The notes below the pieces were generated by a model, which saw only the letters and a program-made list of their open reading frames with translations, did no database searches and had not been told where the DNA came from. A DNA stretch of 64,000 nucleotides from NCBI RefSeq assembly GCF_963853665.1, contig NZ_OY970459.1, forward strand, positions 4,774,001 through 4,838,000, written 5' to 3'. This DNA comes from Mycobacterium decipiens (GTDB taxonomy: Bacteria > Actinomycetota > Actinomycetes > Mycobacteriales > Mycobacteriaceae). The position numbers were made by a program, and so were the translations under genes. This document shows positions 27,986-37,252 of this stretch, one piece after another. Positions within the stretch are counted from its first letter, which is position 1. Every line of letters begins with the position of its first letter.

Positions 27986-29124
27986 CATCCCAGCATCCTG
28001 GCTGCAATTTGTTGCTGGCGCAATGCAATTCGAGCGCGCCAAGCGTCCTCGGCAATCTTGTTGTGTTGGTAATGCGGCAGCGCAGCCCCGACGGCGTCCA
28101 AGTCGACCAGCTCGACGGTGGGTCCGTCGGCTTCGGTGAGCTCCCGCGACACCCGCTGCCAGCGGAACTGCAGAAAGCCGCGCCGATGGCCGAGCGTTTC
28201 GACCCAGTTGGTCACGCCCGGATTTTGATCGGCGACCACGATACGCACCTTGCCGTCCGGATCCGCTTGGGCCTGGCTGTTGTTCAACGAAGTCTGGTGG
28301 TTGATGTAATCCAGCGAGATGTACCACATGCTGCCCAGCTGGAAGCCCAGGTAGGGGGCATCGCTTGCCGGAATCGTGATCACCAGCGCCTGATCGGGCC
28401 GTAGCTCGAAATGGCCGGCGGACGAGTATTGGGTGGTCAGGCCGCCGGGCGTCAGCCGGGGCGCCACCATGGTGTTGACCGGGATATTGAGATAGAACCA
28501 CTGCGGGAATTGCAGCCACGTTTTCACCCGGTTCACCAGTTGGGACCCCGCTGTGGCGTAGCGCTTTTCGACCTTTTCTCGGGTCAGCGGCGGCGGCGCG
28601 GTGCCCGCGGTGTCCAACCTGCGGATAGCCAGCGTGCCGCGCCGCTGTGACCAGTCGCCGTACACCTCGCGAATCACCAGTTGCCCGGGACCACTTGGCC
28701 GCAGCCGCCATTCGAAGCTACCGTCCGCGGCGATGTCGAGTTCACGGTCGTCAAACGCCGCCTGGCTAACCGGCACGTTGTTATCGGTGTACTCCCCGCC
28801 GAGCACCTGAAAACTCAGATCGGTGGTGGTGCCGCGCACGCCGGTGACCACATAGTCGCGGTCGGCGTGCACCCGGGTCCCGAAGTAGAGGGTGTCGGGG
28901 TTGTCCAGGCCCATCTTGGTGAACGGCCCCGTCCCGGCCTGCAGGAACGGGTGGTCGCGCTCGTAGTCGAAGGCCAGATGCGTGCATCCCGCGATACAAC
29001 CGGCCAGGTACTGCAGACCTTCGAGTAGATCGGCTTCGGTTTCGACATGCGGGGCGGCGACCACCAGCTTCTCCGCCTCCGCGATCGCCTCGCAGAGCGG
29101 GCCAGAAAAGGGAGTAGAGAGCAC
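27985..29124 (-). CDS. DUF1214/DUF1254-like conserved protein (Rv3531c-like)
   Basis: A 379-residue protein of unknown reaction. Segments such as DNPDTLYFGTRVHADRDYVV (about residues 75-94) and the C-terminal FRWQRVSRELTEAD match the beta-rich DUF1214 type seen in sterol and lipid catabolic clusters. It leads a KstR-controlled operon with an SDR and a sulfotransferase; the operator lies 12 bp upstream. Its stop overlaps the SDR start. No signal peptide is visible. Function is not known. Confidence 0.82.
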   Translation of the reverse strand: MLSTPFSGPLCEAIAEAEKLVVAAPHVETEADLLEGLQYLAGCIAGCTHLAFDYERDHPFLQAGTGPFTKMGLDNPDTLYFGTRVHADRDYVVTGVRGTTTDLSFQVLGGEYTDNNVPVSQAAFDDRELDIAADGSFEWRLRPSGPGQLVIREVYGDWSQRRGTLAIRRLDTAGTAPPPLTREKVEKRYATAGSQLVNRVKTWLQFPQWFYLNIPVNTMVAPRLTPGGLTTQYSSAGHFELRPDQALVITIPASDAPYLGFQLGSMWYISLDYINHQTSLNNSQAQADPDGKVRIVVADQNPGVTNWVETLGHRRGFLQFRWQRVSRELTEADGPTVELVDLDAVGAALPHYQHNKIAEDAWRARIALRQQQIAARMLG

Positions 29125-29135
29125 GACTTCGACGC

Positions 29136-29149
29136 TAGAACGTGTTCCT
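29136..29149 (-). promoter_or_regulatory. KstR operator upstream of the Rv3531c-like operon
   Basis: TAGAACGTGTTCCT matches the KstR consensus except for the final base. It lies 12 bp before the start of the Rv3531c-like gene, overlapping its expected promoter. PPE61 on the other side starts more than 400 bp away, so control of that gene from here is less likely. Confidence 0.78.
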
Positions 29150-29580
29150 GTTTTGAGTCAATGGCGAACATCCGCACGTGTCGTGCCGGGCGATTGGAAA
29201 CGAAGCCCGCTCACCACCCGGGTCCGCCGATTGGCGAGCACGCCGATCCGGCGACAGCTAACCCATCAAAACAGAATGATTGCCATCACTTACTGTTGCG
29301 TAGGCAGATAGTCCCAGTAGATCATTATTTGCTATGGATGCAGCGGGTCTACGGAGAGGATTCACCTAACGGCGAGTACAACAGTCGCCGCCATAACCGG
29401 CGCCAATGTCGTGAAGCCGAGAGTCGTACCGGCACAACGGATCTAGCAAGCACCCGATTTGCGGAGTGGTTAGGACTTCCACATCGTTCAGGGCCGAACA
29501 GCACACCACCAGATCCCAGCTACCCGCTCCAGACACCACACCCCAAAAGCCACCGCGACCAACTAGGGAAGGCATTCGGC
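29150..29580. other. Intergenic region between Rv3531c-like gene and PPE61
   Basis: This 431-bp stretch holds no convincing gene. One frame stays open from 29047 into PPE61 but shows no family resemblance and crosses the KstR site. The sequence is lower in GC than its surroundings near 29270-29350, where the PPE61 promoter is most likely to lie. No repeat or RNA structure was recognised. Confidence 0.5.
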
Positions 29581-30801
29581 ATGTTCATGGATTTCGCGAT
29601 GCTACCGCCGGAAGTCAACTCCGGACGGATGTATAGCGGGCCGGGCCCGGGATCATTGTGGGCCGCCGCGGCAGCCTGGGCTCAGGTCTCGGCTGAATTG
29701 CAGTCGGCGGCCGAGAACTACCGAACGGTGATCGGGAGCCTCACCGGCTCGCTATGGGTGGGCCCATCGGCTGTGTCGATGATTGTGGCGGTCACCCCGT
29801 ATGTTGAGTGGCTGACCACGGCGGCCGCGCAGACAAGTCAGACAGCCGTGCAGGCCACAGCGGCCGCGTCCGGCTTCGAGCAGGCATTCGCCATGACGGT
29901 GCCGCCGCCGACGATCGTCGCCAACCGCGCACAGGTGCTATCGCTGATAGCGACCAACTTCTTTGGCCAGAACACCGCGACGATCGCGGCCCTTGAGACG
30001 TTGTACGCCGAGATGTGGGAGCAGGACGCCACCGCGATGTACGACTACGCGACCACCTCGGCGGCGGCGAGGGCGTTGACACCCTTCACCTCCCCCCAGC
30101 AGAACACCAACCCGGCCGGCCTGACCGCTCAACACGCCGCGGTCGCCCGCGCCACGGCCAACGCCGCCGTCGCCGACGGCAACTGGTTGGGAAACCTCCT
30201 GGAAGAGATCGGGATACTGCTCATTCCGATCGCGCCGGAGCTGACGCCGTTCTTTTTGGAGGCGGGCGAAATCGTCAACGCGATACCGTTCCCGAGCATC
30301 GTCGGGGACGACTTCACTATCCTCGACGGCCTCCTGGCTTGGTACACAACGATCGGCTCGATCAACAACATAAGTTCGATGGGTACCGGGATCATTGGGG
30401 CCGAGAAGAATCTGGGGATTCTGCCCGACCTGGGGAGTGCGGCCGCGTCCGCCGCGCCCGCCGCAGCCGACCTGGCCCCGCCGTTGCTCGCCCCACTGAC
30501 CAGTATGGCCAAGGCATTATCGGACGGAGCACTTCGCGGTCCGGGCGAAGTCTCGGCCGCTATGCGCAGCGCGGGCACGATCGGGCAAATGTCGGTGCCG
30601 TCCGCCTGGAAGGCGCCGACGGTCACTACCGTCAGGGCGTTCGACGCCACCCCAATGACCACCCTGCCCGGCGGCGACGTCCCCGCTGCTGGAATGCCCG
30701 GACTGCCCGGCATGCAAGCGGCCGGGGCCGGACGTGGAGGCGTGGTGCCCCGATACGGCGTACGGCTGACCGTGATGACACGTCCGCTCTCGGGCGGGTA
30801 G
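29581..30801 (+). CDS. PPE61: PPE-family protein PPE61 (SVP subgroup)
   Basis: A 406-residue PPE protein. The PPE domain starts MDFAMLPPEVNSGRMY and runs to about residue 180, with the WxG-type turn LWVGPSA and the YAEMWEQD helix end that pairs with a PE partner for ESX-5 export. The C-terminal part carries GQMSVPSAW, the GxxSVPxxW motif of the PPE-SVP group. ATG 29581 matches the H37Rv length; ATG 29587 is possible. PPE proteins of this group are outer-membrane or surface proteins, some acting as solute channels. In H37Rv PPE62 follows; here hsaF follows directly. Confidence 0.9.
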   Translation: MFMDFAMLPPEVNSGRMYSGPGPGSLWAAAAAWAQVSAELQSAAENYRTVIGSLTGSLWVGPSAVSMIVAVTPYVEWLTTAAAQTSQTAVQATAAASGFEQAFAMTVPPPTIVANRAQVLSLIATNFFGQNTATIAALETLYAEMWEQDATAMYDYATTSAAARALTPFTSPQQNTNPAGLTAQHAAVARATANAAVADGNWLGNLLEEIGILLIPIAPELTPFFLEAGEIVNAIPFPSIVGDDFTILDGLLAWYTTIGSINNISSMGTGIIGAEKNLGILPDLGSAAASAAPAAADLAPPLLAPLTSMAKALSDGALRGPGEVSAAMRSAGTIGQMSVPSAWKAPTVTTVRAFDATPMTTLPGGDVPAAGMPGLPGMQAAGAGRGGVVPRYGVRLTVMTRPLSGG

Positions 30802-30966
30802 TGGAAAGGTTGATCTCCGGCGGCAACACCGCGCAGTTCATGACACCCGTCCCCTTTGTCCCAGCTGACCCCCCACAAAACGCTAGGACAAACCGGGCGG
30901 AATTTGTCCGATTCGGCCAATCCAGGCCGCCGAAACTAGTGCACCACCAAACGATTGATAGTGTCG

Positions 30967-32022
30967 TTAATTGGTGGTCAACGCGCCACTATCCTGCTCG
31001 CGCTTGATCTCCAAAGCGATGTCGATGAGTTGGTCCTCCTGGCCACCGATGAGTTTGCGCTGACCGGCGCGGTGCAACAGCTGGTGAGCCGGCACACCGT
31101 AGCGCTCGGACTGACGAACGGCGTGTTTAAGGAAGCTGGAGTACACCCCGGAATACCCCATGATCAGCGCGTTGCGATCGAGCAGGCACTCGGCGGGCAT
31201 GGCCGGCCGCACCACATCCTCGGCGGCGTCGGCGATGTCGAAGAAATCGATGCCGGTCTTGACACCGATCTTGTCGAAAACCCCGATCAGGGCTTCCACG
31301 GGCGCATTGCCCGCACCCGCGCCGAAGCGTCGCACACTGCCGTCGATTTGCTTGGCACCCGCACGCACCGCCTCCACCGAGTTGGCCACGCCTAGGCCGA
31401 GGTTCTCGTGTCCATGAAAACCAACCTGGGCATCCGTACCGAGTTCGGCGACCAGTGCCGACACCCGGTCGGCCACTCCGTCGAGCACCAGGGCGCCCGC
31501 GGAGTCCACAACATAGACGCATTGGCAGCCGGCATCGGCCATGATGCGGGCTTGGGCGGCCAGTTTCTCCGGTGCAATGGTGTGAGCCATCATCAAAAAC
31601 CCGACCGTTTCCAGGCCCAGCTCGCGGGCCAGACCGAAGTGCTGAATCGACACGTCGGCCTCGGTGCAATGGGTGGCGATCCGGCAGATCGACCCGCCGT
31701 TGTCCTGCGCTTCTTTGATGTCCTCTTTGGTGCCGACACCGGGCAGCATCAGAAACGCAATCCGAGCCTCTTTTGCCGTCTCGGCGGCCAGCTTGATCAA
31801 CTCCTGCTCTGGGGTCTTCGAGAAGCCGTAGTTGAACGACGAGCCGCCCAGACCATCCCCATGCGTCACTTCGATCACCGGCACGCCAGCTGCGTCCAGC
31901 GCGGCCACAATCGCGGCGACCTCGTCTTTGGTGAACTGGTGGCGTTTGTGGTGTGATCCGTCCCGCAGTGAGGTGTCGGTGATCCGGACGTCCCACATGC
32001 CTTCCGAAAGATGGCCGGTCAT
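30967..32022 (-). CDS. hsaF: 4-hydroxy-2-oxovalerate aldolase HsaF
   Basis: A 351-residue DmpG/HsaF-type aldolase. It cleaves 4-hydroxy-2-oxohexanoate from steroid rings A and B to pyruvate and propanal, and passes the aldehyde by a tunnel to HsaG. It starts with [18 protein letters not shown], giving the metal-site Asp and the catalytic Arg-Asp pair; [16 protein letters not shown] (about residues 200-215) gives the metal-binding histidines; the C-terminal DmpG communication domain follows. Its ATG overlaps the hsaG stop (ATGA), matching obligate complex formation. Third gene of the hsaE-hsaG-hsaF operon under the kstD/hsaE KstR operator. Confidence 0.95.
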   Translation of the reverse strand: MTGHLSEGMWDVRITDTSLRDGSHHKRHQFTKDEVAAIVAALDAAGVPVIEVTHGDGLGGSSFNYGFSKTPEQELIKLAAETAKEARIAFLMLPGVGTKEDIKEAQDNGGSICRIATHCTEADVSIQHFGLARELGLETVGFLMMAHTIAPEKLAAQARIMADAGCQCVYVVDSAGALVLDGVADRVSALVAELGTDAQVGFHGHENLGLGVANSVEAVRAGAKQIDGSVRRFGAGAGNAPVEALIGVFDKIGVKTGIDFFDIADAAEDVVRPAMPAECLLDRNALIMGYSGVYSSFLKHAVRQSERYGVPAHQLLHRAGQRKLIGGQEDQLIDIALEIKREQDSGALTTN

Positions 32023-32933
32023 CGCGCGCCTCCCGCAACATAGAGCGTCTCTTTGGCGATCTCCTCGCCGACCTTGGTCGCCGCCGCGGTCATGATGTCG
32101 AGGTTGCCCGCATACGGCGGCAGGTAGTCGCCGGCGCCCTCGACCTCGATGAACGTGGTGACCACCGCCTGGCCGCCGGAGTTCATCGACGGATCGTCGA
32201 ACTGCGGCTCGTTGAGCAACCGGTAGCCCGGCACGTAGGTCTGCACCTCGGCCACCACCTCGTGGATGGAGGTGGCGATCGCATCGCGGTCGGCGTCGGT
32301 GGGGATGGCGCAGAAGATGGTGTCGCGCATGATCATCGGCGGGTCCGCCGGGTTCAGGATGATGATCGCCTTGCCGCGCGCGGCCCCACCGATGGTCTCC
32401 ACGCCGCGGGATGTGGTCTTGGTGAACTCGTCGATGTTGGCCCGCGTGCCCGGGCCCGCCGAAACGGACGCAACCGACGCCACAATCTCGGCATAAGGGA
32501 CCTCAACCACCCTCGAAACCGCATACACGATCGGAATGGTCGCCTGTCCCCCGCAGGTGATCATGTTGACGTTCGGCGCGTCCAGATGCTCGCGCAGGTT
32601 CGCCGGGGGGATCACCGCCGGGCCCACCGCGGCCGGCGTCAGGTCGATGGCCCGGATCCCGGCGGCCGCATATTTCGGCGCCGCGTCCTTGTGGACGTAG
32701 GCGCTGGTCGCCTCGAACACCAGGTCGGGTTTGTCGGGCTGGGCCAGCAGCCAGTCGACGCCTTCGTGGGTGGTCTCCAAGCCCAGCTTGGCCGCGCGCG
32801 CCAGGCCTTCGCTGTTCGGGTCGATGCCCACCATCCAGCGCGGTTCCAGCCAGTCCGATCGCAGGAGTTTGTAGAGCAGGTCGGTGCTGATATTCCCCGA
32901 TCCTATGATCGCCACATTTGCTTTCGAGGGCAT
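32019..32933 (-). CDS. hsaG: Acylating acetaldehyde/propanal dehydrogenase HsaG
   Basis: A 304-residue acylating aldehyde dehydrogenase. N-terminal Rossmann motif [12 protein letters not shown] (about residues 9-20) binds NAD; the catalytic cysteine is in [15 protein letters not shown] near residue 130. It turns propanal (or acetaldehyde), delivered through a tunnel from HsaF, into propionyl-CoA or acetyl-CoA. It lies between hsaE (12-bp gap) and hsaF (4-base overlap). Size and motifs match the family fully. Confidence 0.95.
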   Translation of the reverse strand: MPSKANVAIIGSGNISTDLLYKLLRSDWLEPRWMVGIDPNSEGLARAAKLGLETTHEGVDWLLAQPDKPDLVFEATSAYVHKDAAPKYAAAGIRAIDLTPAAVGPAVIPPANLREHLDAPNVNMITCGGQATIPIVYAVSRVVEVPYAEIVASVASVSAGPGTRANIDEFTKTTSRGVETIGGAARGKAIIILNPADPPMIMRDTIFCAIPTDADRDAIATSIHEVVAEVQTYVPGYRLLNEPQFDDPSMNSGGQAVVTTFIEVEGAGDYLPPYAGNLDIMTAAATKVGEEIAKETLYVAGGAR

Positions 32934-32944
32934 AAGTGCTCCTA

Positions 32945-33730
32945 TTATTCGAACGACAACCGAACCGAGCCCAGCCCCGCAAAGTCGGCGACAAACCGGT
33001 CACCGGATCGCGCGTCGACCGCGAAGGTGCAGGATCCGGGCAGCACAATGTCGCCCTTTCGCAGCCGCACGCCGAAACTCTCGACCTTGCCGGCCAGCCA
33101 GGCCACCGCGGTGGCCGGGTTACCCAGCACCGCGTCGCTGCGGCCCTCCGCGACCACCTCGCCGTTGCGGGTCAGTTTCGCATCAATCGCCTTCACATCG
33201 ACATCGGCCGGCGACACCCGGGCTCCACCCAACACGAAGCCCGCCGCCGACGCGTTATCGGCGATGGTGTCGCAGATCGCGATCTTCCAGTCGGTGATCC
33301 TGGAGTCGATCAACTCGATGGCCGGAACCAGAGCCTCGGTAGCCGCTAGCACGTCGTCCTCGGTGCACCCCGCACCCGGCAGGTCGGCGGCCAGGATGAA
33401 ACCCACTTCGACCTCGACCCGCGGATACAGGTACCTGGCCACCTGGACCAAGGTGTCTTCGAACACCCGCATCTCGTCCAGCAAATGCCCGTAGTCCGGC
33501 TCGTCAACCCCCATCATCTGCTGCATGATCGGCGACGACAGCCCCACCTTGTGGCCCACGACGCGCGCACCCTCGGCCACCCGCTGCCGGATATTGATCA
33601 ACTGGATCTCATAGGCGTCGACGACGTCGATATCCGGATGGGCCGCCGTCAACGGGCCGATCGACTCACGGCTTCGCTCAGCCTGCGCCAAATCGGCGGC
33701 CAGCTCATCGCGGGTGGCGGCACAGAGCAT
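32945..33730 (-). CDS. hsaE: 2-hydroxypentadienoate hydratase HsaE
   Basis: A 261-residue hydratase of the MhpD/HpcG type that adds water to 2-hydroxyhexa-2,4-dienoate from cholesterol rings A and B, giving the HsaF substrate. Family segments are [20 protein letters not shown] (about residues 60-79), [16 protein letters not shown] (metal-binding glutamates near 107-110) and [15 protein letters not shown]. The start is placed at ATG 33730, giving the H37Rv length; the upstream in-frame stretch overlaps the promoter. First gene of the operon; the KstR operator is 69 bp upstream. Confidence 0.94.
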   Translation of the reverse strand: MLCAATRDELAADLAQAERSRESIGPLTAAHPDIDVVDAYEIQLINIRQRVAEGARVVGHKVGLSSPIMQQMMGVDEPDYGHLLDEMRVFEDTLVQVARYLYPRVEVEVGFILAADLPGAGCTEDDVLAATEALVPAIELIDSRITDWKIAICDTIADNASAAGFVLGGARVSPADVDVKAIDAKLTRNGEVVAEGRSDAVLGNPATAVAWLAGKVESFGVRLRKGDIVLPGSCTFAVDARSGDRFVADFAGLGSVRLSFE

Positions 33731-33799
33731 TGACCGGAAGTCCCCTCGTCTTGAACCAATCCTTGTGACCGGGCCGGTAGCGCCCGACCCGGGCAATTC

Positions 33800-33813
33800 T
33801 ATAACGTGTTCTA
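33800..33813. promoter_or_regulatory. KstR operator between hsaE and kstD, overlapping a -10 box
   Basis: TATAACGTGTTCTA matches the KstR consensus. Its first six bases TATAAC form a good -10 element for kstD. Transcription would then start near the ATG at 33815, and no Shine-Dalgarno fits in the one-base gap, so the kstD mRNA is probably leaderless. The leftward hsaE operon shares the site. Confidence 0.85.
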
Positions 33814-33814
33814 C

Positions 33815-35497
33815 ATGACAGCCCAGGAGTTCGACGTCGTCGTGGTCGGCAGCGGCGGCGCCGGCATGGTAGCTGCCCTCACCACCGCACACCGCGGCCT
33901 ATCGACCCTAGTCGTCGAAAAGGCTCCACACTATGGCGGCTCGACCGCCCGCTCCGGCGGCGGCGTGTGGATTCCCAACAACGAGGTCCTCAAGCGCTAC
34001 GGCGTGCGAGACACCCCGGAGGCGGCACGCGCCTACCTGCACGGCATCGTCGGGGACATCGTGGAACCGGAGCGCATCGACACCTACCTCGACCGCGCGC
34101 CCGAAATGCTGTCATTCGTGACGAAGCACACGCCACTGAAGATGTGCTGGGTGCCCGGCTACTCCGACTACTACCCCGAGGCGCCCGGTGGCCGCCCGGG
34201 CGGACGGTCGATCGAACCAAAGCCGTTCAATGCGCGCAAGCTCGGTGCCGACATGCCTGGGCTGGAGCCCGCATATGGCAAGGTGCCACTCAATGTGGTT
34301 GTGATGCAGCAGGACTACGTGCGCCTGAACCAGCTCAAGCGCCACCCGCGGGGCGTGCTGCGCAGCATGAAGGTCGCCACTCGCACCATGTGGGCGAAGG
34401 CAACCGGTAAGAATCTGGTCGGCATGGGACGAGCCCTTATCGGGCCGTTGCGGATCGGGTTGCAGCGGGCCGGTGTACCGGTCGAACTCAACACCGCACT
34501 CACCGACCTGTACGTCGAAAACGGCGTCGTGTCCGGTGTTTACGTGCGCGACACCAACGCCTCGGAATCGGCTGAACCAACGTTGATCCGGGCCCGACGC
34601 GGCGTCATCCTCGCCTGCGGTGGGTTCGAGCACAACGAGCAGATGCGGGTGAAGTACCAGCGAGCCCCGATCACCACCGAATGGACCGTGGGCGCCAAAG
34701 CCAACACCGGTGACGGCATCATAGCCGCCGAAAAGCTCGGCGCTGCATTGGATCTGATGGACGACGCGTGGTGGGGCCCGACGGTACCGCTGGTCGGCAA
34801 ACCGTGGTTCGCACTGTCCGAACGCAACTCCCCCGGCTCGATCATCGTCAACATGTCAGGCAAGCGATTCATGAACGAATCGATGCCATACGTCGAAGCC
34901 TGTCATCACATGTACGGCGGGGAGCACGGCCAGGGACCTGGGCCGGGTGAGAACATTCCCGCATGGCTGGTGTTCGACCAACGGTACCGCGACCGCTACA
35001 TCTTCGCCGGACTGCAGCCCGGGCAACGTGTTCCGCGCAGATGGCTGGATTCCGGCGTGATCGTCGCGGCTGACACCCTTGGCGAGCTGGCTGGCAAGGC
35101 CGGCCTACCGGCGGACGAACTCACTGCGACCATTGAGCGTTTCAACGCCTTCGCCCGGTCTGGCGTCGATGAGGACTACCAGCGCGGCGAGAGCGCCTAC
35201 GACAGGTATTACGGCGATCCGACTAACAAGCCCAATCCGAACCTCGGCGAGGTCAGCCATCCGCCCTACTACGCAGCCAAGATGGTGCCCGGCGACCTGG
35301 GCACCAAGGGCGGCGTTCGCACCGATGTGCACGGACGCGCGTTGCGCGACGACGGCAGCATTATCGAAGGCCTTTACGCCGCAGGCAATGTCAGCGCACC
35401 GGTGATGGGACACACCTACCCCGGCCCGGGCGGCACGATTGGGCCGGCGATGACGTTCGGGTACCTGGCCGCGCTGCACATTGTCGGCGAGGCCTGA
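33815..35497 (+). CDS. kstD: 3-ketosteroid delta-1-dehydrogenase KstD
   Basis: A 560-residue FAD enzyme that inserts the C1-C2 double bond in 3-ketosteroids; with KshA it triggers opening of ring B. The N-terminal FAD motif is VVVGSGGAGMVAAL (about residues 8-21), followed by EKAPHYGGSTARSGGG near 34-49. The second flavin-contact segment is GLYAAGNVSAPVMGHTYPGP near the C-terminus, where Gly-Tyr-type active-site residues of the family sit. ATG 33815 is chosen because homology starts there and the operator ends one base before it. Followed by hsd4B after one base. Confidence 0.95.
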   Translation: MTAQEFDVVVVGSGGAGMVAALTTAHRGLSTLVVEKAPHYGGSTARSGGGVWIPNNEVLKRYGVRDTPEAARAYLHGIVGDIVEPERIDTYLDRAPEMLSFVTKHTPLKMCWVPGYSDYYPEAPGGRPGGRSIEPKPFNARKLGADMPGLEPAYGKVPLNVVVMQQDYVRLNQLKRHPRGVLRSMKVATRTMWAKATGKNLVGMGRALIGPLRIGLQRAGVPVELNTALTDLYVENGVVSGVYVRDTNASESAEPTLIRARRGVILACGGFEHNEQMRVKYQRAPITTEWTVGAKANTGDGIIAAEKLGAALDLMDDAWWGPTVPLVGKPWFALSERNSPGSIIVNMSGKRFMNESMPYVEACHHMYGGEHGQGPGPGENIPAWLVFDQRYRDRYIFAGLQPGQRVPRRWLDSGVIVAADTLGELAGKAGLPADELTATIERFNAFARSGVDEDYQRGESAYDRYYGDPTNKPNPNLGEVSHPPYYAAKMVPGDLGTKGGVRTDVHGRALRDDGSIIEGLYAAGNVSAPVMGHTYPGPGGTIGPAMTFGYLAALHIVGEA

Positions 35498-35498
35498 C

Positions 35499-36359
35499 AT
35501 GCCGATCGATGTCGAGGTCGCGCTTGCGGCGGAGCTGGACGCCGTTGAATTCGCTTGGACCAGCACCGATATCCAGCTCTACCACTTGGGGCTGGGTGCC
35601 GGCTCGGATCCCATGGACTCCCGTGAGCTGCGTTACCTGGTTGACGACACTCCGCAGGTGCTGCCAACGTTCGCCAACGTGGCAGCCACCTTCCACGCCA
35701 CCAAGCCGCCAACGGTCCAATTCCCGGGCATCGACATCGAGCTGAGTAAGGTGTTGCACGCCAGCGAGCGGATCGAGGTGCCTGCGCCGCTACCACCGTC
35801 GGGTTCGGCCCGCGCCGTCACCCGATTCACCGATATCTGGGACAAGGGCAAGGCCGCGGTGATCTGGAGCGAGACGACGGTGAGCACACCCGACGGGGTG
35901 CCGCTGTGGACGCAGAGGCGGTCGATCTATGCCCGGGGCGAAGGCGGGTTCGGCGGTGAGCGCGGGCCATCGGGATCGGGTGGCGCGCCGGAGCGGGCGC
36001 CCGATATGGAGGTCGCGATGCCGGTGCTGCCGCAGCAGGCGCTGCTGTACCGGCTCTGCGGCGACCGTAACCCGCTGCACTCCGATCCCGAATTCGCCGC
36101 TTCCGCAGGCTTTCCCCAACCCATTCTGCATGGCCTGTGCACCTACGGCATGACCTGCAAGGCCATCGTCGACACCGTGCTGGACGGGGACGCGGCGGCC
36201 GTGGCCGGCTACGGCGCCCGCTTTGCCGGTGTGGCGTACCCGGGCGAAACGCTGTTGGTCAACATCTGGAAGGATGACGGCCGCCTGCTGGCCAGCGTTG
36301 TCGCGCCGGCGCGCGACAACGCCACCGTGTTGAGCGGCGTCGAGTTGGTCCCCGCCTAG
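35499..36359 (+). CDS. hsd4B: MaoC-like enoyl-CoA hydratase Hsd4B
   Basis: A 286-residue two-hot-dog hydratase, the length recalled for Rv3538. The hydratase-2 motif is YRLCGDRNPLHSDPEFAASA (about residues 184-203), where Asp and His of DRNPLH are catalytic, followed by FPQPILHGLCTYGM. Despite its name it has no dehydrogenase domain. It hydrates trans-2-enoyl-CoA steroid side-chain intermediates. It starts one base after kstD, so the two are co-expressed under KstR. A stem-loop follows its stop. H37Rv next has PPE63, absent here. Confidence 0.92.
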   Translation: MPIDVEVALAAELDAVEFAWTSTDIQLYHLGLGAGSDPMDSRELRYLVDDTPQVLPTFANVAATFHATKPPTVQFPGIDIELSKVLHASERIEVPAPLPPSGSARAVTRFTDIWDKGKAAVIWSETTVSTPDGVPLWTQRRSIYARGEGGFGGERGPSGSGGAPERAPDMEVAMPVLPQQALLYRLCGDRNPLHSDPEFAASAGFPQPILHGLCTYGMTCKAIVDTVLDGDAAAVAGYGARFAGVAYPGETLLVNIWKDDGRLLASVVAPARDNATVLSGVELVPA

Positions 36360-36369
36360 CCCCTTGCGC

Positions 36370-36425
36370 CGAGCGTCACGCCAGAGTGGCAGCGGCCTGC
36401 GAGTGCAACGCTAGCGTGCCGCTCG
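36370..36425. terminator. Stem-loop after hsd4B (CGAGCGT family)
   Basis: Arms CGAGCGTCACGC (36370-36381) and GCGTGCCGCTCG (36414-36425) pair over 12 bp with one mismatch and a 32-base loop, 10 bp after the hsd4B stop. Position suits transcript ending. Related to stem-loops at 1806, 15266 and 37148. Function inferred. Confidence 0.45.
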
Positions 36426-36454
36426 CCGGGCCAGTGCGGCCCGGCCCCGGCGAA

Positions 36455-37123
36455 CGATGTCTCCCGGGCGGTCGCACTTTGACGTCCTCCCAACCCATAT
36501 CGAGGTAACAGATCGCATCGCCAAACTCATCACTGACGAGTATCTGGGTCTGCGGTCTAGGTAAGCCCGCCCGCATCAGCAGCAGTCGAAGCCATGTTTC
36601 CTGTCGCGATTGCGCGCCGGCCACAAGGTGGATCACAGTCCGCGCCAAGCGGATTCCGCGCCGGCCAAGATGCCGCTCAACCAGCCGGCTTCAGGTCGGT
36701 GGCCCGCAGCAGATCCTCGATTGCTGCCACGGCTTTCCTGTTGGGTACCAGCATCCCAAGTCGAGCCCCGCCCGAGCCGGCGTGGTTACGGGTATGCCCT
36801 CAATCAGCGCGACCTCATCATCTTCGACGCGGTCACCGCGGACTCGTAGGTTTGGCAGCGGATTCCTATTGCTGTGCACAATTTCCAGCGGCGCATTCAC
36901 GTCGACCCAGTTGGCGCCATGCAGCGCGTCGGCCGACAGCCCCGCGACAATCCCCCGGCGTCGTGACCACAGCCATCGCGCGCGGGCGCGCACCAGCCGA
37001 TGTCAGTTCAGCACCAGGACAAACGCATACGGCGTGGAACAACCTGAGGTAGCGCGTTCGCAGCGCGCTCTTGAGCACCGCTGTGTTCCCGACGGCCTCG
37101 CTGCCGATAAAGGGTTCCCCATG
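36455..37123 (-). pseudogene. Decayed DUF559/AbiEi-like endonuclease-fold gene
   Basis: Pieces of one protein lie in three frames of the minus strand. The N-terminal part (EPFIGSEAVGNTAVLKSALR, with the presumed ATG at 37123 one G out of phase) leads to LWSRRRGIVAGLSADALHGA and IPVTTPARAGLDLGCWYPTG in a second frame, then QETWLRLLLMRAGLPRPQTQ and CYLDMGWEDVKV in a third. The order matches a mycobacterial family of about 280 residues with an AbiEi-like N-terminus and a DUF559 (Vsr-like) nuclease domain; the EYDGDHHR-type catalytic end is lost. It occupies the gap between hsd4B and ltp2, where H37Rv has PPE63. Confidence 0.75.
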
Positions 37124-37147
37124 ACGGCAGCGTTCCCTGGGCAGCCG

Positions 37148-37204
37148 CGAGCGTCACGTCAGCCCAGCACCGCTATCCACAGCGTCACCCTAGCGTGACG
37201 CTCG
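37148..37204. terminator. Stem-loop downstream of ltp2
   Basis: Arms CGAGCGTCAC (37148-37157) and GTGACGCTCG (37195-37204) are perfect over 10 bp with a 37-base loop, 48 bp past the ltp2 stop on the minus strand. Shares its core and long loop with the structure between echA19 and cyp142. A terminator or processed 3' end for the cyp125-ltp2 operon is inferred. Confidence 0.45.
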
Positions 37205-37252
37205 ACACCGACAACCACGCTGGCATGACCCCCGGCGGGCAAAGCTAAGGCG

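Noticed and set aside
29047..29580. In-frame N-terminal extension of PPE61 back to 29047
   Set aside because: It crosses the KstR operator and Rv3531c-like start, and PPE proteins begin at MDFAMLPPE; the extension has no homology.
36376..36648. Separate 90-residue gene on the minus strand
   Set aside because: Its first two-thirds align with the C-terminal part of a DUF559-type protein whose other parts lie upstream in other frames, so it is a pseudogene piece.
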